Assembly (NCBI GenBank): GCA_000438155.1
Contig: FR902915.1
Span: 1-25,591 of the forward strand
Reading direction: 5' to 3'
Length of the DNA stretch: 25,591 nt
Origin: Firmicutes bacterium CAG:95
Lineage (GTDB): Bacteria; Bacillota; Clostridia; Lachnospirales; Lachnospiraceae
The first letter of the stretch is position 1. Each line of letters opens with the position of its first letter. Made by a program: the position numbers and the translations under genes. Positions 14,852 through 21,571 of the stretch are shown piece by piece. The notes below the pieces were generated by a model, which was given only the letters and a program-made list of their open reading frames with translations, was not told where the DNA came from and did no database searches.

Positions 14852-15823
14852 TTATTTTAGTGCAGATATCATTTTGAAATACGGTTTAAACAGACTGTAG
14901 TATTTCATGCCGTTATCTTTGCCATAGGCTTTGATAATGCTTGCACGGATGCCGTTCAGATTCCTGGTTTTATCTTTGTTATTATCCAGGAAGGAAACAA
15001 AGTTACCGGGATCCTTCATATCGCTGTGGGCAAAAATGATATCTGTGAAATGTTTGATCTTATCCTGGTGGGAATAAGCTTCCGCAGTAAAGGAATAAGA
15101 ATCGTCTTTTACGGTTTTGTAAATAAGCTGTCCCTGTTCCTGACCGTAGACATGAACAAAGGTTTCGTGAAGTGCAACAAGGTTGTTCTTTCCGAAGCAG
15201 TTAATAAATGTATCAACCTCTTCTTTATTGAAGTCCTCTGAGATCTCCGGCTTCTTTGAAGTCTCGGAATTCGCAGATTTCTTTGAAGCTCTGGAATTCA
15301 CAGATTTCTTCGGACTCTCAGATTTTTCGGAGGAAGTCTCTGTGACTGCCTGTGCCGGAAGAGAAGAATCTTCTTCCGAAGCAGAAGCTGCAAGGGGAAG
15401 CTCTTCTTCGGTATCCGGAACAAGCTCCTCCTTCTGCCGCTGCAGACCTAACTTGCAGTAATTCACGTTGATTCGGTTGACAAGATAGCCCTGCTTCTTC
15501 CAGAAGCGGACGGCAGGATCAAAGCCGGTATCATTGCTCATCACAATAAATTCCGGAGTCTCCGATTCATCCGTTCCAATCAGATATCCCAGATAGGATA
15601 TGAGCTGGAAATCCAAGGCATTCTGTCCTTCAAAGCACTCTTTAAATTGAATCGTGCGATTTTCCTGTAACAGCTTAATGACCGAGGAATATGCCATATG
15701 AGGAGAATTTTTGGTATAAAAGATGATAATTTCATCATTCTCACCTGCCATATCCAGGAGCATTAACCAGTTGTCGTTTACATTTTCACTATCTACCAGG
15801 TAATGTTTTATCTTGACCACCAC
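14852..15823 (-). CDS. PIN-like (NYN/PIN7-type) domain protein with Ser/Lys linker
   Basis: With GTG at 15823 the product has 323 residues. The N-terminal domain (about 1-120) reads like the PIN-like fold of NYN/PIN7 proteins: HYLVDSENV (first Asp), FYTKNSPHMAYSS, a central ALDFQLISYLGYLI (second Asp) and EFIVMSNDTGFDPAVRFW (third and fourth acids). Such folds bind a metal ion and often cut RNA. A low-complexity Glu/Ser/Lys linker (about 130-198) has tandem SxxSKKS-like units. A C-terminal helical domain of about 125 residues (HETFVHVYGQEQG, then IIKAYGKDNGMKYY) is unknown to me. The open frame extends to a TTG at 15868, but that codon lies inside the predicted -35 box, so the real start is one of the paired GTG codons at 15823 or 15820. 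Confidence 0.72.
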   Translation of the reverse strand: MVVKIKHYLVDSENVNDNWLMLLDMAGENDEIIIFYTKNSPHMAYSSVIKLLQENRTIQFKECFEGQNALDFQLISYLGYLIGTDESETPEFIVMSNDTGFDPAVRFWKKQGYLVNRINVNYCKLGLQRQKEELVPDTEEELPLAASASEEDSSLPAQAVTETSSEKSESPKKSVNSRASKKSANSETSKKPEISEDFNKEEVDTFINCFGKNNLVALHETFVHVYGQEQGQLIYKTVKDDSYSFTAEAYSHQDKIKHFTDIIFAHSDMKDPGNFVSFLDNNKDKTRNLNGIRASIIKAYGKDNGMKYYSLFKPYFKMISALK

Positions 15824-15839
15824 TAATCCGGATACAATT

Positions 15840-15868
15840 ATTTTAACATGGAAAAAGACAGACAGCAA
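15840..15868 (-). promoter_or_regulatory. Promoter of the PIN-like gene with very short leader
   Basis: On the minus strand TTGCTG (15868-15863), 17 bases, TAAAAT (15845-15840). Transcription would start near 15833, leaving about ten bases before the GTG codons, so translation is nearly leaderless. Confidence 0.6.
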
Positions 15869-15913
15869 TAAGGTTATGGTGGTAATTCTTCTTATTTATT
15901 TGTATAATGTAAA

Positions 15914-16103
15914 GATACCAGGGTCAAAAGGTCTAAGCCCACGTGAGCTTGCTCATAAGTGGGTGAAAGACCTTAGGACCCGCCCCGATATGAGCATAAA
16001 AGTGGGATGATAATCCCACGATATGCGAATATTGGGTAGAATTGTGGGAGTGCGTAGCACGAAGCAATTCGTAGGCATCAAAGTCGGGGGCTTACCCGAC
16101 ATC
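15914..16103 (+). ncRNA. Candidate structured RNA repeat, long copy
   Basis: A TATAAT at 15903-15908 would start transcription at about 15915, where the unit begins (GATACCAGGG). The first 90 bases match the unit at 19147 in 85 positions and fold into one long arm: GGGTC/GGACCC, AAGGTCT/AGACCTT, GCCCAC/GTGGGT and TGAGC/GCTCA in nested order. Then comes an 81-bp extra module (16004-16084) absent from the other copy. It has its own stems (GTGGGAT-GATA-ATCCCAC, GTGC-GTA-GCAC, GAATTG/CAATTC) and is bordered by GCATMAAAGT direct repeats. The unit ends in GTCGGG-GGCTTA-CCCGAC. It could equally be a palindromic mobile repeat without an RNA function. Confidence 0.5.
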
Positions 16104-16148
16104 ATGTAAACACGATTTTTTTAGAAATAACACTGGAGGAAAAGAAAT

Positions 16149-16432
16149 ATGTTTGGAGATAACTATGTAGTTGGAACCTGCTATTATCCGGAGCACTGGG
16201 ATAAGTCCCTGTGGGAGGAGGATTTATAGCGGATGCTGAAGGCAGGCATTACCGTAATCCGGATCGGCGAATTTGCCTGGAGTAAAATTGAGCTTACCGG
16301 AAGCTTAATTATATGTTCCATGAAGAGATCATTACCCTGAAAAAGGAATGTGTCGATTTGTTTACCGGCGAGAAAAAGGAAGGAAATGTTACCCTGAAGC
16401 CGTTTGAAGTACTGGTTGTCAGAATGGATTAA
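16149..16432 (+). pseudogene. GH42 beta-galactosidase remnant with large internal deletion
   Basis: ATG 16149 follows a good GGAGGA site and encodes a typical GH42 opening: VGTCYYPEHWDKSLWEEDL, an in-frame TAG at codon 27 (16227-16229, probably from CAG), then MLKAGITVIRIGEFAWSKIE. After about codon 55 the sequence jumps, in another frame, to a C-terminal end (FHEEIITLKKECVDLFTGEK, then VTLKPFEVLVVRMD) ending at TAA 16430-16432. A full-length enzyme has roughly 650-690 residues, so about 85% of the gene is missing. The protein cannot be functional. It once broke down beta-galactosides. Confidence 0.85.
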
Positions 16433-16481
16433 GGGAGCATAGAAACGCTCAATCAGAACATAATAGATATTGCATTTTTTA

Positions 16482-16539
16482 TTCAAGAGTGCAAATTTTG
16501 CACTCTTGAATTGACATGGTGCGAAATTTGCACTACATT
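16482..16539 (+). promoter_or_regulatory. Promoter and paired operators of the mntA-hepT operon
   Basis: TTGACA (16511-16516), 17 bases, TACATT (16534-16539). A perfect 29-bp palindrome with a single central base spans 16482-16510 and contains TGCAAATTTTGCA. A second site, TGCGAAATTTGCA (16520-16532), lies inside the -35/-10 spacer. The two share TGCRAAWTTTGCA. A dimeric repressor on them would cover the promoter, and the XRE domain of the first gene product is the obvious candidate. Confidence 0.8.
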
Positions 16540-16557
16540 ATAAACAGAGGTGCAATC

Positions 16558-17031
16558 ATGGGAAGATTGAAAGAATTAAGAACAGAAAAGAAATTAACAC
16601 AGCAGCAAGTGGCAGATTTATTTGGTATATCACTTCGTTCCTATAAATCCTATGAAAACGATCCGGTGAAGGAGGGCAGCTTAAAGTATCATTATATGTT
16701 GGAAAAGCTGGCAGAACTAAATCCGATTGATGAAGAGCACGGTGTTGTGGACATTGAATATATCACACAGAAGTGCTCGGAAGTGTTTCGGAACTATGAA
16801 GTAGATTTTTGCTATCTTTTTGGATCTTATGCGAAAGCAAAGGCGAAACCGGACAGTGATGTGGATCTTTTAATATCTGCACATGTAAAGGGTCTGCAGT
16901 TTTATGGACTAGTGGAAGAAATACGGAATGCCTTACACAAGAAAGTGGATGTGCTTGATGTAAAACAGCTTAAGGATAATGTGGAATTGACACAGGAAAT
17001 ACTGAAAGATGGAATAAAAATATATGGATAA
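16558..17031 (+). CDS. mntA: XRE-MNT fusion antitoxin (MntA-type nucleotidyltransferase)
   Basis: This 157-residue protein joins an N-terminal XRE helix-turn-helix (about 3-55: LRTEKKLTQQQVADLFGIS, SYKSYEND) to a minimal nucleotidyltransferase domain (about 65-157). The catalytic motif GSYAKAKAKPDSDVD is an exact GS-x10-DxD (G89, S90, D101, D103), with a third acid in VDVLDV. MntA antitoxins neutralise HepT by transferring AMP to a Tyr next to its RNase motif. ATG at 16558 has AGAGG eight bases upstream, and the longer frame from 16516 overlaps the promoter and is rejected. Its stop overlaps the hepT start by eight bases. The fused HTH, which usual MntA proteins lack, suggests it also represses its own operon. 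Confidence 0.88.
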   Translation: MGRLKELRTEKKLTQQQVADLFGISLRSYKSYENDPVKEGSLKYHYMLEKLAELNPIDEEHGVVDIEYITQKCSEVFRNYEVDFCYLFGSYAKAKAKPDSDVDLLISAHVKGLQFYGLVEEIRNALHKKVDVLDVKQLKDNVELTQEILKDGIKIYG

Positions 17032-17353
17032 TATAAAAAATGATGCTTACTATATTCAAAAAATCAGACAGGATTTGGAGTTTATAGTAATACATATGCA
17101 GGATATCGGAATACAGGAGTTGAATGAAAATGAAATCCTGCTGGATTCTATGCTGTTTCGGATGATTCAGCTTTCCGAGAATGCCAAACGCTTATCAGAA
17201 GAATATAAGCAGGAGAGAAAAAGAATTCCCTGGAATGCAATATATGGTTTAAGGAATCGGATTGTACATGATTATGGAAATGTAGATCTGGATGTTGTTT
17301 TTGAAACATTAAAAAATGATATTCCGGAATTACTAAAAAGCATGTCCGATTGA
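17024..17353 (+). CDS. hepT: HepT-family toxin (HEPN RNase)
   Basis: This 109-residue all-helical HEPN protein, formerly DUF86, is the toxin partner of the preceding gene. The Rx4HxY active-site motif is intact as RNRIVHDY (R77, H82, Y84). Y84 is the residue that the MntA partner would AMPylate in characterised systems. HepT toxins are RNases that stop growth when free of antitoxin. The gene starts inside the last codons of mntA, so the two are translationally coupled. Length is normal for the family. The toxin residues are all present, so the pair is likely functional. Confidence 0.9.
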   Translation: MDNIKNDAYYIQKIRQDLEFIVIHMQDIGIQELNENEILLDSMLFRMIQLSENAKRLSEEYKQERKRIPWNAIYGLRNRIVHDYGNVDLDVVFETLKNDIPELLKSMSD

Positions 17354-17366
17354 TGAGAGGGAGAAA

Positions 17367-18146
17367 ATGGAACAGACTGTCAGTAAAAAAGAATTTAAAG
17401 GATTCTCAGGAAATGAATTAAAGGTATTCGCAATCATTGCGATGCTGATGGATCATCTGGCATCCACGATCTGGCCGGGATACCATAAGGACTGGTGGCT
17501 GCTTGCCATTCACCTTTTCGGGCGGCTTGCCGCACCGACGATGTGGTTTATGATTGCAGAGGGATACCGGTATACCAGAAATTTTAAGAAGTATCTGGCG
17601 CGCCTTTTCATTTTTGCAGTTCTTGCCCACTTTGCCTATAATTTCTGCTTCGGAATTTCTCTTATTCCGTTCCGGGACTCGGTGCTGAACCAGACCAGTG
17701 TAATCTGGCCGCTTTTCCTGGCAGCAGTCGGACTTTATATTTTTGATGATGCAAAGAGAAGCTTTCCTTTGAAAAACTGGCAGAAAACAGCACTTCTTCT
17801 GGCGTTGTGTGTACTGGCATTTCCATCGGACTGGTCATGCTTTCCGGTATTATGTACCTTACATATTTACCAGAACAGGGGAAACTTAAAGAAGCAGGTG
17901 CTCGGAATGCTTGCCTATATTTCCATGTATGTACTGGTGTGGTGTCTGTGTATCGATGTGGTTTATGGTCTGCTGCAATTCGGTATTATTATTGTGTGGC
18001 CTTTTATGCATTTCTACAATGGAACAAGAGGTAAGGCAAAGTGGATGAAGTGGTTTTTCTATGTATTTTATGTAGGGCACCTTATTCTGTGCGGTTTCTT
18101 ACGACTTGCCCTGCATGGTAATGTGGGAACGATCATTGGAGGTTAA
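17367..18146 (+). CDS. TraX-family membrane protein
   Basis: This 259-residue protein has about eight hydrophobic segments. The N-terminal part reads FSGNELKVFAIIAMLMDHLA, then LFGRLAAPTMWFMIAEGYRYTRN and YLARLFIFAVLAHFAYN, which is the usual signature of the TraX family. F-plasmid TraX acetylates pilin. Chromosomal Clostridia members have no known substrate, and the fold resembles membrane acyltransferases. GAGGGAG precedes the ATG. It lies 13 bases after hepT on the same strand and one base before the next gene, so it may be co-transcribed with either or both. No conjugation genes are nearby. Confidence 0.85.
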   Translation: MEQTVSKKEFKGFSGNELKVFAIIAMLMDHLASTIWPGYHKDWWLLAIHLFGRLAAPTMWFMIAEGYRYTRNFKKYLARLFIFAVLAHFAYNFCFGISLIPFRDSVLNQTSVIWPLFLAAVGLYIFDDAKRSFPLKNWQKTALLLALCVLAFPSDWSCFPVLCTLHIYQNRGNLKKQVLGMLAYISMYVLVWCLCIDVVYGLLQFGIIIVWPFMHFYNGTRGKAKWMKWFFYVFYVGHLILCGFLRLALHGNVGTIIGG

Positions 18147-18147
18147 A

Positions 18148-18576
18148 ATGCAGGGAGAACAGATGATCAGTGCATTAATCGGGCTTGTGGGGGCTGTTTC
18201 CAATAATGGAAGGACGGAGCACACCGATGGTGTGATCCGCAGGGCCTTTTTACAGATTCGAAATGGTGGAAGTGAGCAGGAGATTGTGGAGGCTGTTCAT
18301 CGGGAAAAATTTGCCATTTCACCGGACTGTGCCATATGTAAGAACCCATGCGGAAACACTTCGGATTATGATATGGCCCGGTTTCATGAAGCCAGTGAAT
18401 CAATTCAGAATCGGAAGCTGGAACTGATTAAGTCAATAGGAGCTTATCTGGAATCGGTACAGGAAGAGAAACTTCCTGATCTGATCTATCAGGGAATTGC
18501 ATATCTTGGGTATGATCTGCAGGAGAAAGCATATGTGGAAATGATTGAACAGATTCATGGGAAGATCATAAGGTGA
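18148..18576 (+). CDS. Uncharacterised protein with CxxCxxxC motif
   Basis: This is a 142-residue protein I cannot assign to a named family. ATG at 18148 with GGAGG five bases upstream, inside the end of traX, fixes the start. The longer frame from 18106 is unlikely. Residues 1-55 are mostly helical (ISALIGLVGAVSNNGRTEHT). A compact motif DCAICKNPCGNTSDYDMARF places C61, C64 and C68 close together, which could bind a metal or iron-sulfur cluster. The rest (about 75-142) is helical with no transmembrane segment or signal peptide. Position between traX and an SseB-like gene suggests one transcript. Confidence 0.7.
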   Translation: MQGEQMISALIGLVGAVSNNGRTEHTDGVIRRAFLQIRNGGSEQEIVEAVHREKFAISPDCAICKNPCGNTSDYDMARFHEASESIQNRKLELIKSIGAYLESVQEEKLPDLIYQGIAYLGYDLQEKAYVEMIEQIHGKIIR

Positions 18577-18631
18577 GGCAGGATCAACCAGAATTGCTTA
18601 TGAAAAGGTTAAGGAAGGATGAAACATTCCA

Positions 18632-19072
18632 ATGAGTAATCAGAAAGAGAAAGACAGTATGCGGGACGAAGGATTAAAGGGAAATGAACAGATCGAAGAA
18701 GCCATTCTTGCACTGCAGCAGGAGGCAACGCCGGAAATGCTGGCGCATGCGCTTACGGTAATCCGCAGACGCATGAAAGAGGGCGGCCAGTTGATTGTGG
18801 ACGTGGAACCGTCCGTGGCCGGTGCACAGATGAACCTTAAGGTGGTTGAAACCGGAGACGGTGCAAAGTGGTGGTCTGCGTTTACCGGCTTTGAGGAAGA
18901 ATTGCAGGGTGCAGACAGTGTGAAGTCCACATTTCTTTCGGATATGGATAAGCTGTTTGATGCGGCGCTTTCGGTACCGGACATTCAGGGGGTTGCATTA
19001 AATCCATGGAACAGGACGATGATGCTCGATAAGCATCTTATCCGTATCATCAAACCGGAGCAGGGAAAATAG
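18632..19072 (+). CDS. SseB N-terminal-domain protein
   Basis: This 146-residue cytosolic protein matches the SseB N-terminal domain in its second half: WWSAFTGFEEELQG, then STFLSDMDKLFDAAL, then GVALNPWNRTMMLDK. The N-terminal third is charged and predicted helical. The domain occurs in proteins linked to serine sensitivity in E. coli and in type VII/ESX-like settings in Gram-positives, but no mechanism is established. AAGGAAGGA lies about 12 bases before ATG 18632. It closes the traX run: no clear terminator follows, and a structured repeat begins about 75 bases later. Confidence 0.82.
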   Translation: MSNQKEKDSMRDEGLKGNEQIEEAILALQQEATPEMLAHALTVIRRRMKEGGQLIVDVEPSVAGAQMNLKVVETGDGAKWWSAFTGFEEELQGADSVKSTFLSDMDKLFDAALSVPDIQGVALNPWNRTMMLDKHLIRIIKPEQGK

Positions 19073-19108
19073 AGGAGAAGCAAACCGGTAAATGACGGAA
19101 ATAATGGA

Positions 19109-19137
19109 TTGTTCCGACACGAAATAAGTGCTACAAT
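19109..19137 (+). promoter_or_regulatory. Promoter placed exactly before the short structured repeat
   Basis: TTGTTC (19109-19114), 17 bases, TACAAT (19132-19137). The predicted start (about 19144-19147) coincides with the first base of the repeat unit at 19147. Confidence 0.5.
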
Positions 19138-19146
19138 ATTTTATTA

Positions 19147-19259
19147 GATGCCAGGGTCAAAAGGTCTAAGCCCACATGAGCTTGCTCATAGGTGGGTGAA
19201 AGACCTTAGGACCCGCTCCGATATGAGCATCAAAGTCGGGAGCTTTTGACCCCGACATC
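19147..19259 (+). ncRNA. Candidate structured RNA repeat, short copy
   Basis: This 113-base unit is 85/90 identical to the start of the unit at 15914. GATGC at its 5' end can pair with GCATC (19227-19231), enclosing the nested stems GGGTC/GGACCC, AAGGTCT/AGACCTT, GCCCAC/GTGGGT and ATGAGC/GCTCAT. Where the other copy has a G-U pair at the base of the last stem, this one has A-U, which preserves pairing. It ends in GTCGGG-N9-CCCGAC followed by ATCTTTTAT, like a weak intrinsic terminator. I do not recognise it as a known RNA class, and a palindromic repeat without function remains possible. Confidence 0.5.
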
Positions 19260-19339
19260 TTTTATCAGATTAAAACACGGAGGAGTGGTAGGAATACCTG
19301 GAAAAATTATCCCACTGAAAAGGAAAGATATTGATTCAG
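19260..19339 (+). other. Gap between the structured repeat and MITE copy C
   Basis: The CGGAGGAGTGG at about 19278 looks like a ribosome site before a GTG, but the frame (starting VVGIPGKIIPLK) runs into the MITE and stops within it. It may be a gene fragment cut by the MITE, or chance. Nothing else is seen. Confidence 0.3.
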
Positions 19340-19472
19340 GTAACTATTCAGTACAGGTCGAAGCATTTACTGCAAAGACCGTAAGAAAATGATTCAGTAA
19401 TGCAAAATCCCATCGGCGAAGCCGATTTGGAATGGATTTTGCATCGTAACTGTGAAGGTACTGAACAGCTAC
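19340..19472. repeat. Complete MITE, copy C, with perfect 8-bp target duplication
   Basis: GTAACTATTCAGTAC opens the 133-bp unit, and the complement of GTAGCTGTTCAGTAC closes it (13 of 15 match). TGATTCAG flanks it on both sides (19332-19339 and 19473-19480). The interior shows TGCAAAATCC/GGATTTTGCA (19401-19410 with 19434-19443) enclosing ATCGGC-GAA-GCCGAT. It has no gene. It lies 39 bases before the VanW start, between that gene and anything upstream. Confidence 0.82.
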
Positions 19473-19518
19473 TGATTCAGAATATTTAGGAACAGTAAGA
19501 CAAATGAGGAGAAACAAC

Positions 19519-20217
19519 ATGAAAAAATGGAAGTATGTAGCAGGAGTGATGTTTTTATGGCTGGCGTTTGGCGCCTCCGCTATGGCCGAGGAAAGGGAAA
19601 TGCCGGATGGACAGAAGTTTGATGCCGAGTTTTATGCGGCTGCTTATCCGGATGTGGCAGCAGAGATCGGTACGGCAGAAGCGGATCTTTACCAGCATTA
19701 TGTAACGTATGGAAAGGCCGAAGGAAGAAAGGCTTATGCAGCAGACCAGCCGGTGGTAAATAAGACGCTGCTGTGTACGAAGTCCAGTGCTTATGATACA
19801 TTAGAAGACCGCCGAATCAATGTGGAGCTTGCAGCAGACCGGATCAACGGAATCATTCTGACACCGGGAAGCACCTTTTCTTTCTCCAAATCGGTAGGAA
19901 CGAGAACAAAGGAAAATGGTTATGTTGTAGCAGAAAGCTTTGCTTCCGGAAGAAAAACGACTTCCGTAGGTGGAGGAATCTGTCAGGTATCCAGCACTCT
20001 ATACTGTGGAATTGCGGAAAGTGTGCCGGCGCAGATTAAGGTAACCGAGCGCCATAAACATTCGGCACCGGTTGATTACGTGCCGGAAAATATGGATGCG
20101 ACCATTGCAGAGGGAAGTTTAGACTTCCGGTTCCAGAATGCGGGAACCAAAAACCTGCAGATTGTAACCAGCTGTGATCAGGGCATCGTAACTACCTCTG
20201 TTTACGAAATAAACTAA
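19519..20217 (+). CDS. Secreted VanW-family protein
   Basis: The product has 232 residues starting at ATG 19519, which has GAGGAG seven bases upstream. The earlier ATG at 19504 would lie on that site. A signal peptide (about 1-23: basic MKKWK, hydrophobic core, ASAMA) sends it outside. Residues 34-72 form one copy of the FYAAAYPDVA...HYVTYGKAEGR motif common in clostridial surface proteins. The VanW domain (about 80-232) includes GSTFSFSKSVG and GGGICQVSSTLY. VanW occurs in vancomycin-resistance clusters and many peptidoglycan-linked proteins, but its activity is not established. No van resistance genes are nearby, so a resistance role is not implied. Confidence 0.86.
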   Translation: MKKWKYVAGVMFLWLAFGASAMAEEREMPDGQKFDAEFYAAAYPDVAAEIGTAEADLYQHYVTYGKAEGRKAYAADQPVVNKTLLCTKSSAYDTLEDRRINVELAADRINGIILTPGSTFSFSKSVGTRTKENGYVVAESFASGRKTTSVGGGICQVSSTLYCGIAESVPAQIKVTERHKHSAPVDYVPENMDATIAEGSLDFRFQNAGTKNLQIVTSCDQGIVTTSVYEIN

Positions 20218-20275
20218 CAATTCTTGTATTATGGGAATATCAATTTAGTAGTGACTTGGAATAAGGAGTATATTC

Positions 20276-21505
20276 ATGAACGGAATACTTAAGGTGTTGA
20301 CTGCAATTCTCGGTGTGCTGGCAGTGATTGCCTGCCTTGCAACGATCGGAATTGTGGGATACTCCATGACGAATAACGGGAATACCACACCAAATAATCA
20401 TACGAATACCAATACGAATACCAACGGGAATCTTGTAGTACAGGCATCTGCCGTTCCGACCATGACACCGGAGGCTGACAGCAGTGCCTCACCGGATGAA
20501 GTGCCTACACCGACACCGGCTTCCATAGATGTCAGTAATCATGTGCATGACTATCAGGAGACGGTTGTTAAGAAAGCAACCTGCTATTCGGCAGGACAAA
20601 TGAAATATACCTGTTTGGTCTGTGGAGATGAGTATTATGTGGATATCATGTCGACAGGACATGTTCCGGATGACTGGGAGGTCGTAAGAAAGCCTACTGC
20701 AACAGAAGAAGGACTGCGAGTGAAGAAGTGTATCTATTGTGATGAAATTGTTGCGAGTGAACCGATTCCGGTTGAAACGACAAGCGGAAGTAATGGTGCG
20801 GCAGCTGCTTCACCCACACCGGCGCATATTCATCAATACACGGCCACAACGGAAAGAGAGCCGTCCTGTGTTCTGGCAGGATTACGCCGTTACAGCTGCA
20901 GCTGTGGAAGCTTTTATACAGAAATGATTCCGGCTCCCGGACATATTGCTTCGGATTGGACCACTGTAGAAGAGCCGACTTCCACGATGCTTGGACGGCA
21001 GCAGCGCACCTGCGTGGTTTGTGGTGTGGTACTGGATTCCAGACCACTGAATACGGTTTCGGCAAGTCCGTCCTCCTCCGCAGGTGCCAGTGCATCTGCA
21101 GGCACAACTGCGGCAGCCAGCGCATCGGCCAGCGCAACAGCTACGGCACGGACCTCGGGTTCACCGTCAGCTTCAGCTAATGCATCTGCGTCTCCTTCCG
21201 CACATAAGCATAATTATGTTTCTTATGTGTTAAAGGAAGCCAACTGTACGGAACGTGGAATCCGTTCCTTCGTATGCAGCTGTGGAAGCTCTTATGCCGA
21301 ACCGATTGAACGCGATCTGAATAACCATACTTACCGGGCAGTGGTTATTCCGGCGACCAATACAACACAGGGTTATACCATTTATACCTGTATCCGGTGT
21401 AACTCAAGCTATTACGATAACTATACGCCGCCGTTAGATCCGGCATATGCCAATGCGATTGCAGCAAGTACGGCAAGTCCGTCGGCAACCGCGCAAACGA
21501 AATAA
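20276..21505 (+). CDS. Membrane-anchored protein with tandem His/Cys modules
   Basis: This 409-residue protein has one N-terminal transmembrane helix (about 7-29) with the rest outside. After an Asn/Thr and Pro/Thr/Ser linker come three double modules. Each begins with HxHxY (89-93, 184-188, 310-314), then a Cys about ten residues on, a CxxC or CxC pair (C113/C116, C208/C210, C334/C336), and a second half with CxxC (C152/C155, C246/C249, C372/C375). The first two have a GH before the second half. A Ser/Ala/Thr-rich spacer (about 262-308) separates modules two and three. The pattern suggests small metal-binding or disulfide-linked folds on the cell surface. I know such repeats from Lachnospiraceae surface proteins but not their function. 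Good ATAAGGAG site before ATG 20276. Confidence 0.75.
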   Translation: MNGILKVLTAILGVLAVIACLATIGIVGYSMTNNGNTTPNNHTNTNTNTNGNLVVQASAVPTMTPEADSSASPDEVPTPTPASIDVSNHVHDYQETVVKKATCYSAGQMKYTCLVCGDEYYVDIMSTGHVPDDWEVVRKPTATEEGLRVKKCIYCDEIVASEPIPVETTSGSNGAAAASPTPAHIHQYTATTEREPSCVLAGLRRYSCSCGSFYTEMIPAPGHIASDWTTVEEPTSTMLGRQQRTCVVCGVVLDSRPLNTVSASPSSSAGASASAGTTAAASASASATATARTSGSPSASANASASPSAHKHNYVSYVLKEANCTERGIRSFVCSCGSSYAEPIERDLNNHTYRAVVIPATNTTQGYTIYTCIRCNSSYYDNYTPPLDPAYANAIAASTASPSATAQTK

Positions 21506-21524
21506 TGTAACAGGAAGAGAGCAT

Positions 21525-21568
21525 AATCCCTTCTGCCCATGCATATAAAAGTATGAGCAGGAGGGATT
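21525..21568 (+). promoter_or_regulatory. Hairpin that buries the ribosome site of the P-type ATPase gene
   Basis: The left arm 21525-21540 and right arm 21553-21568 pair over 16 positions with one wobble and one mismatch. The right arm contains AGGAGGG (21559-21565), the ribosome site for ATG 21572. If it forms, translation is blocked. It could also act as a terminator for the upstream gene, although the T run after it is short. Confidence 0.55.
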
Positions 21569-21571
21569 TCT

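Noticed and set aside
15183..15461. Plus-strand frame opposite the Ser/Lys linker of the PIN-like protein
   Set aside because: It is an antisense shadow of a low-complexity coding region without its own ribosome site.
15824..15868. Longer PIN-like protein starting at TTG 15868
   Set aside because: The TTG is part of the predicted -35 box and the coding extension would cover the -10 box.
17367..18146. Conjugative element implied by TraX
   Set aside because: No relaxase, coupling protein or type IV secretion genes are nearby, and chromosomal TraX-family genes are common in Clostridia.
19519..20217. Vancomycin-resistance locus
   Set aside because: VanW-like domains are common in Clostridia and no ligase, dehydrogenase or VanRS genes are present.
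21506..21571. yybP-ykoY manganese riboswitch before the P-type ATPase
   Set aside because: The gap is only 66 bases and lacks the conserved paired loops. Only a single hairpin over the ribosome site is present.
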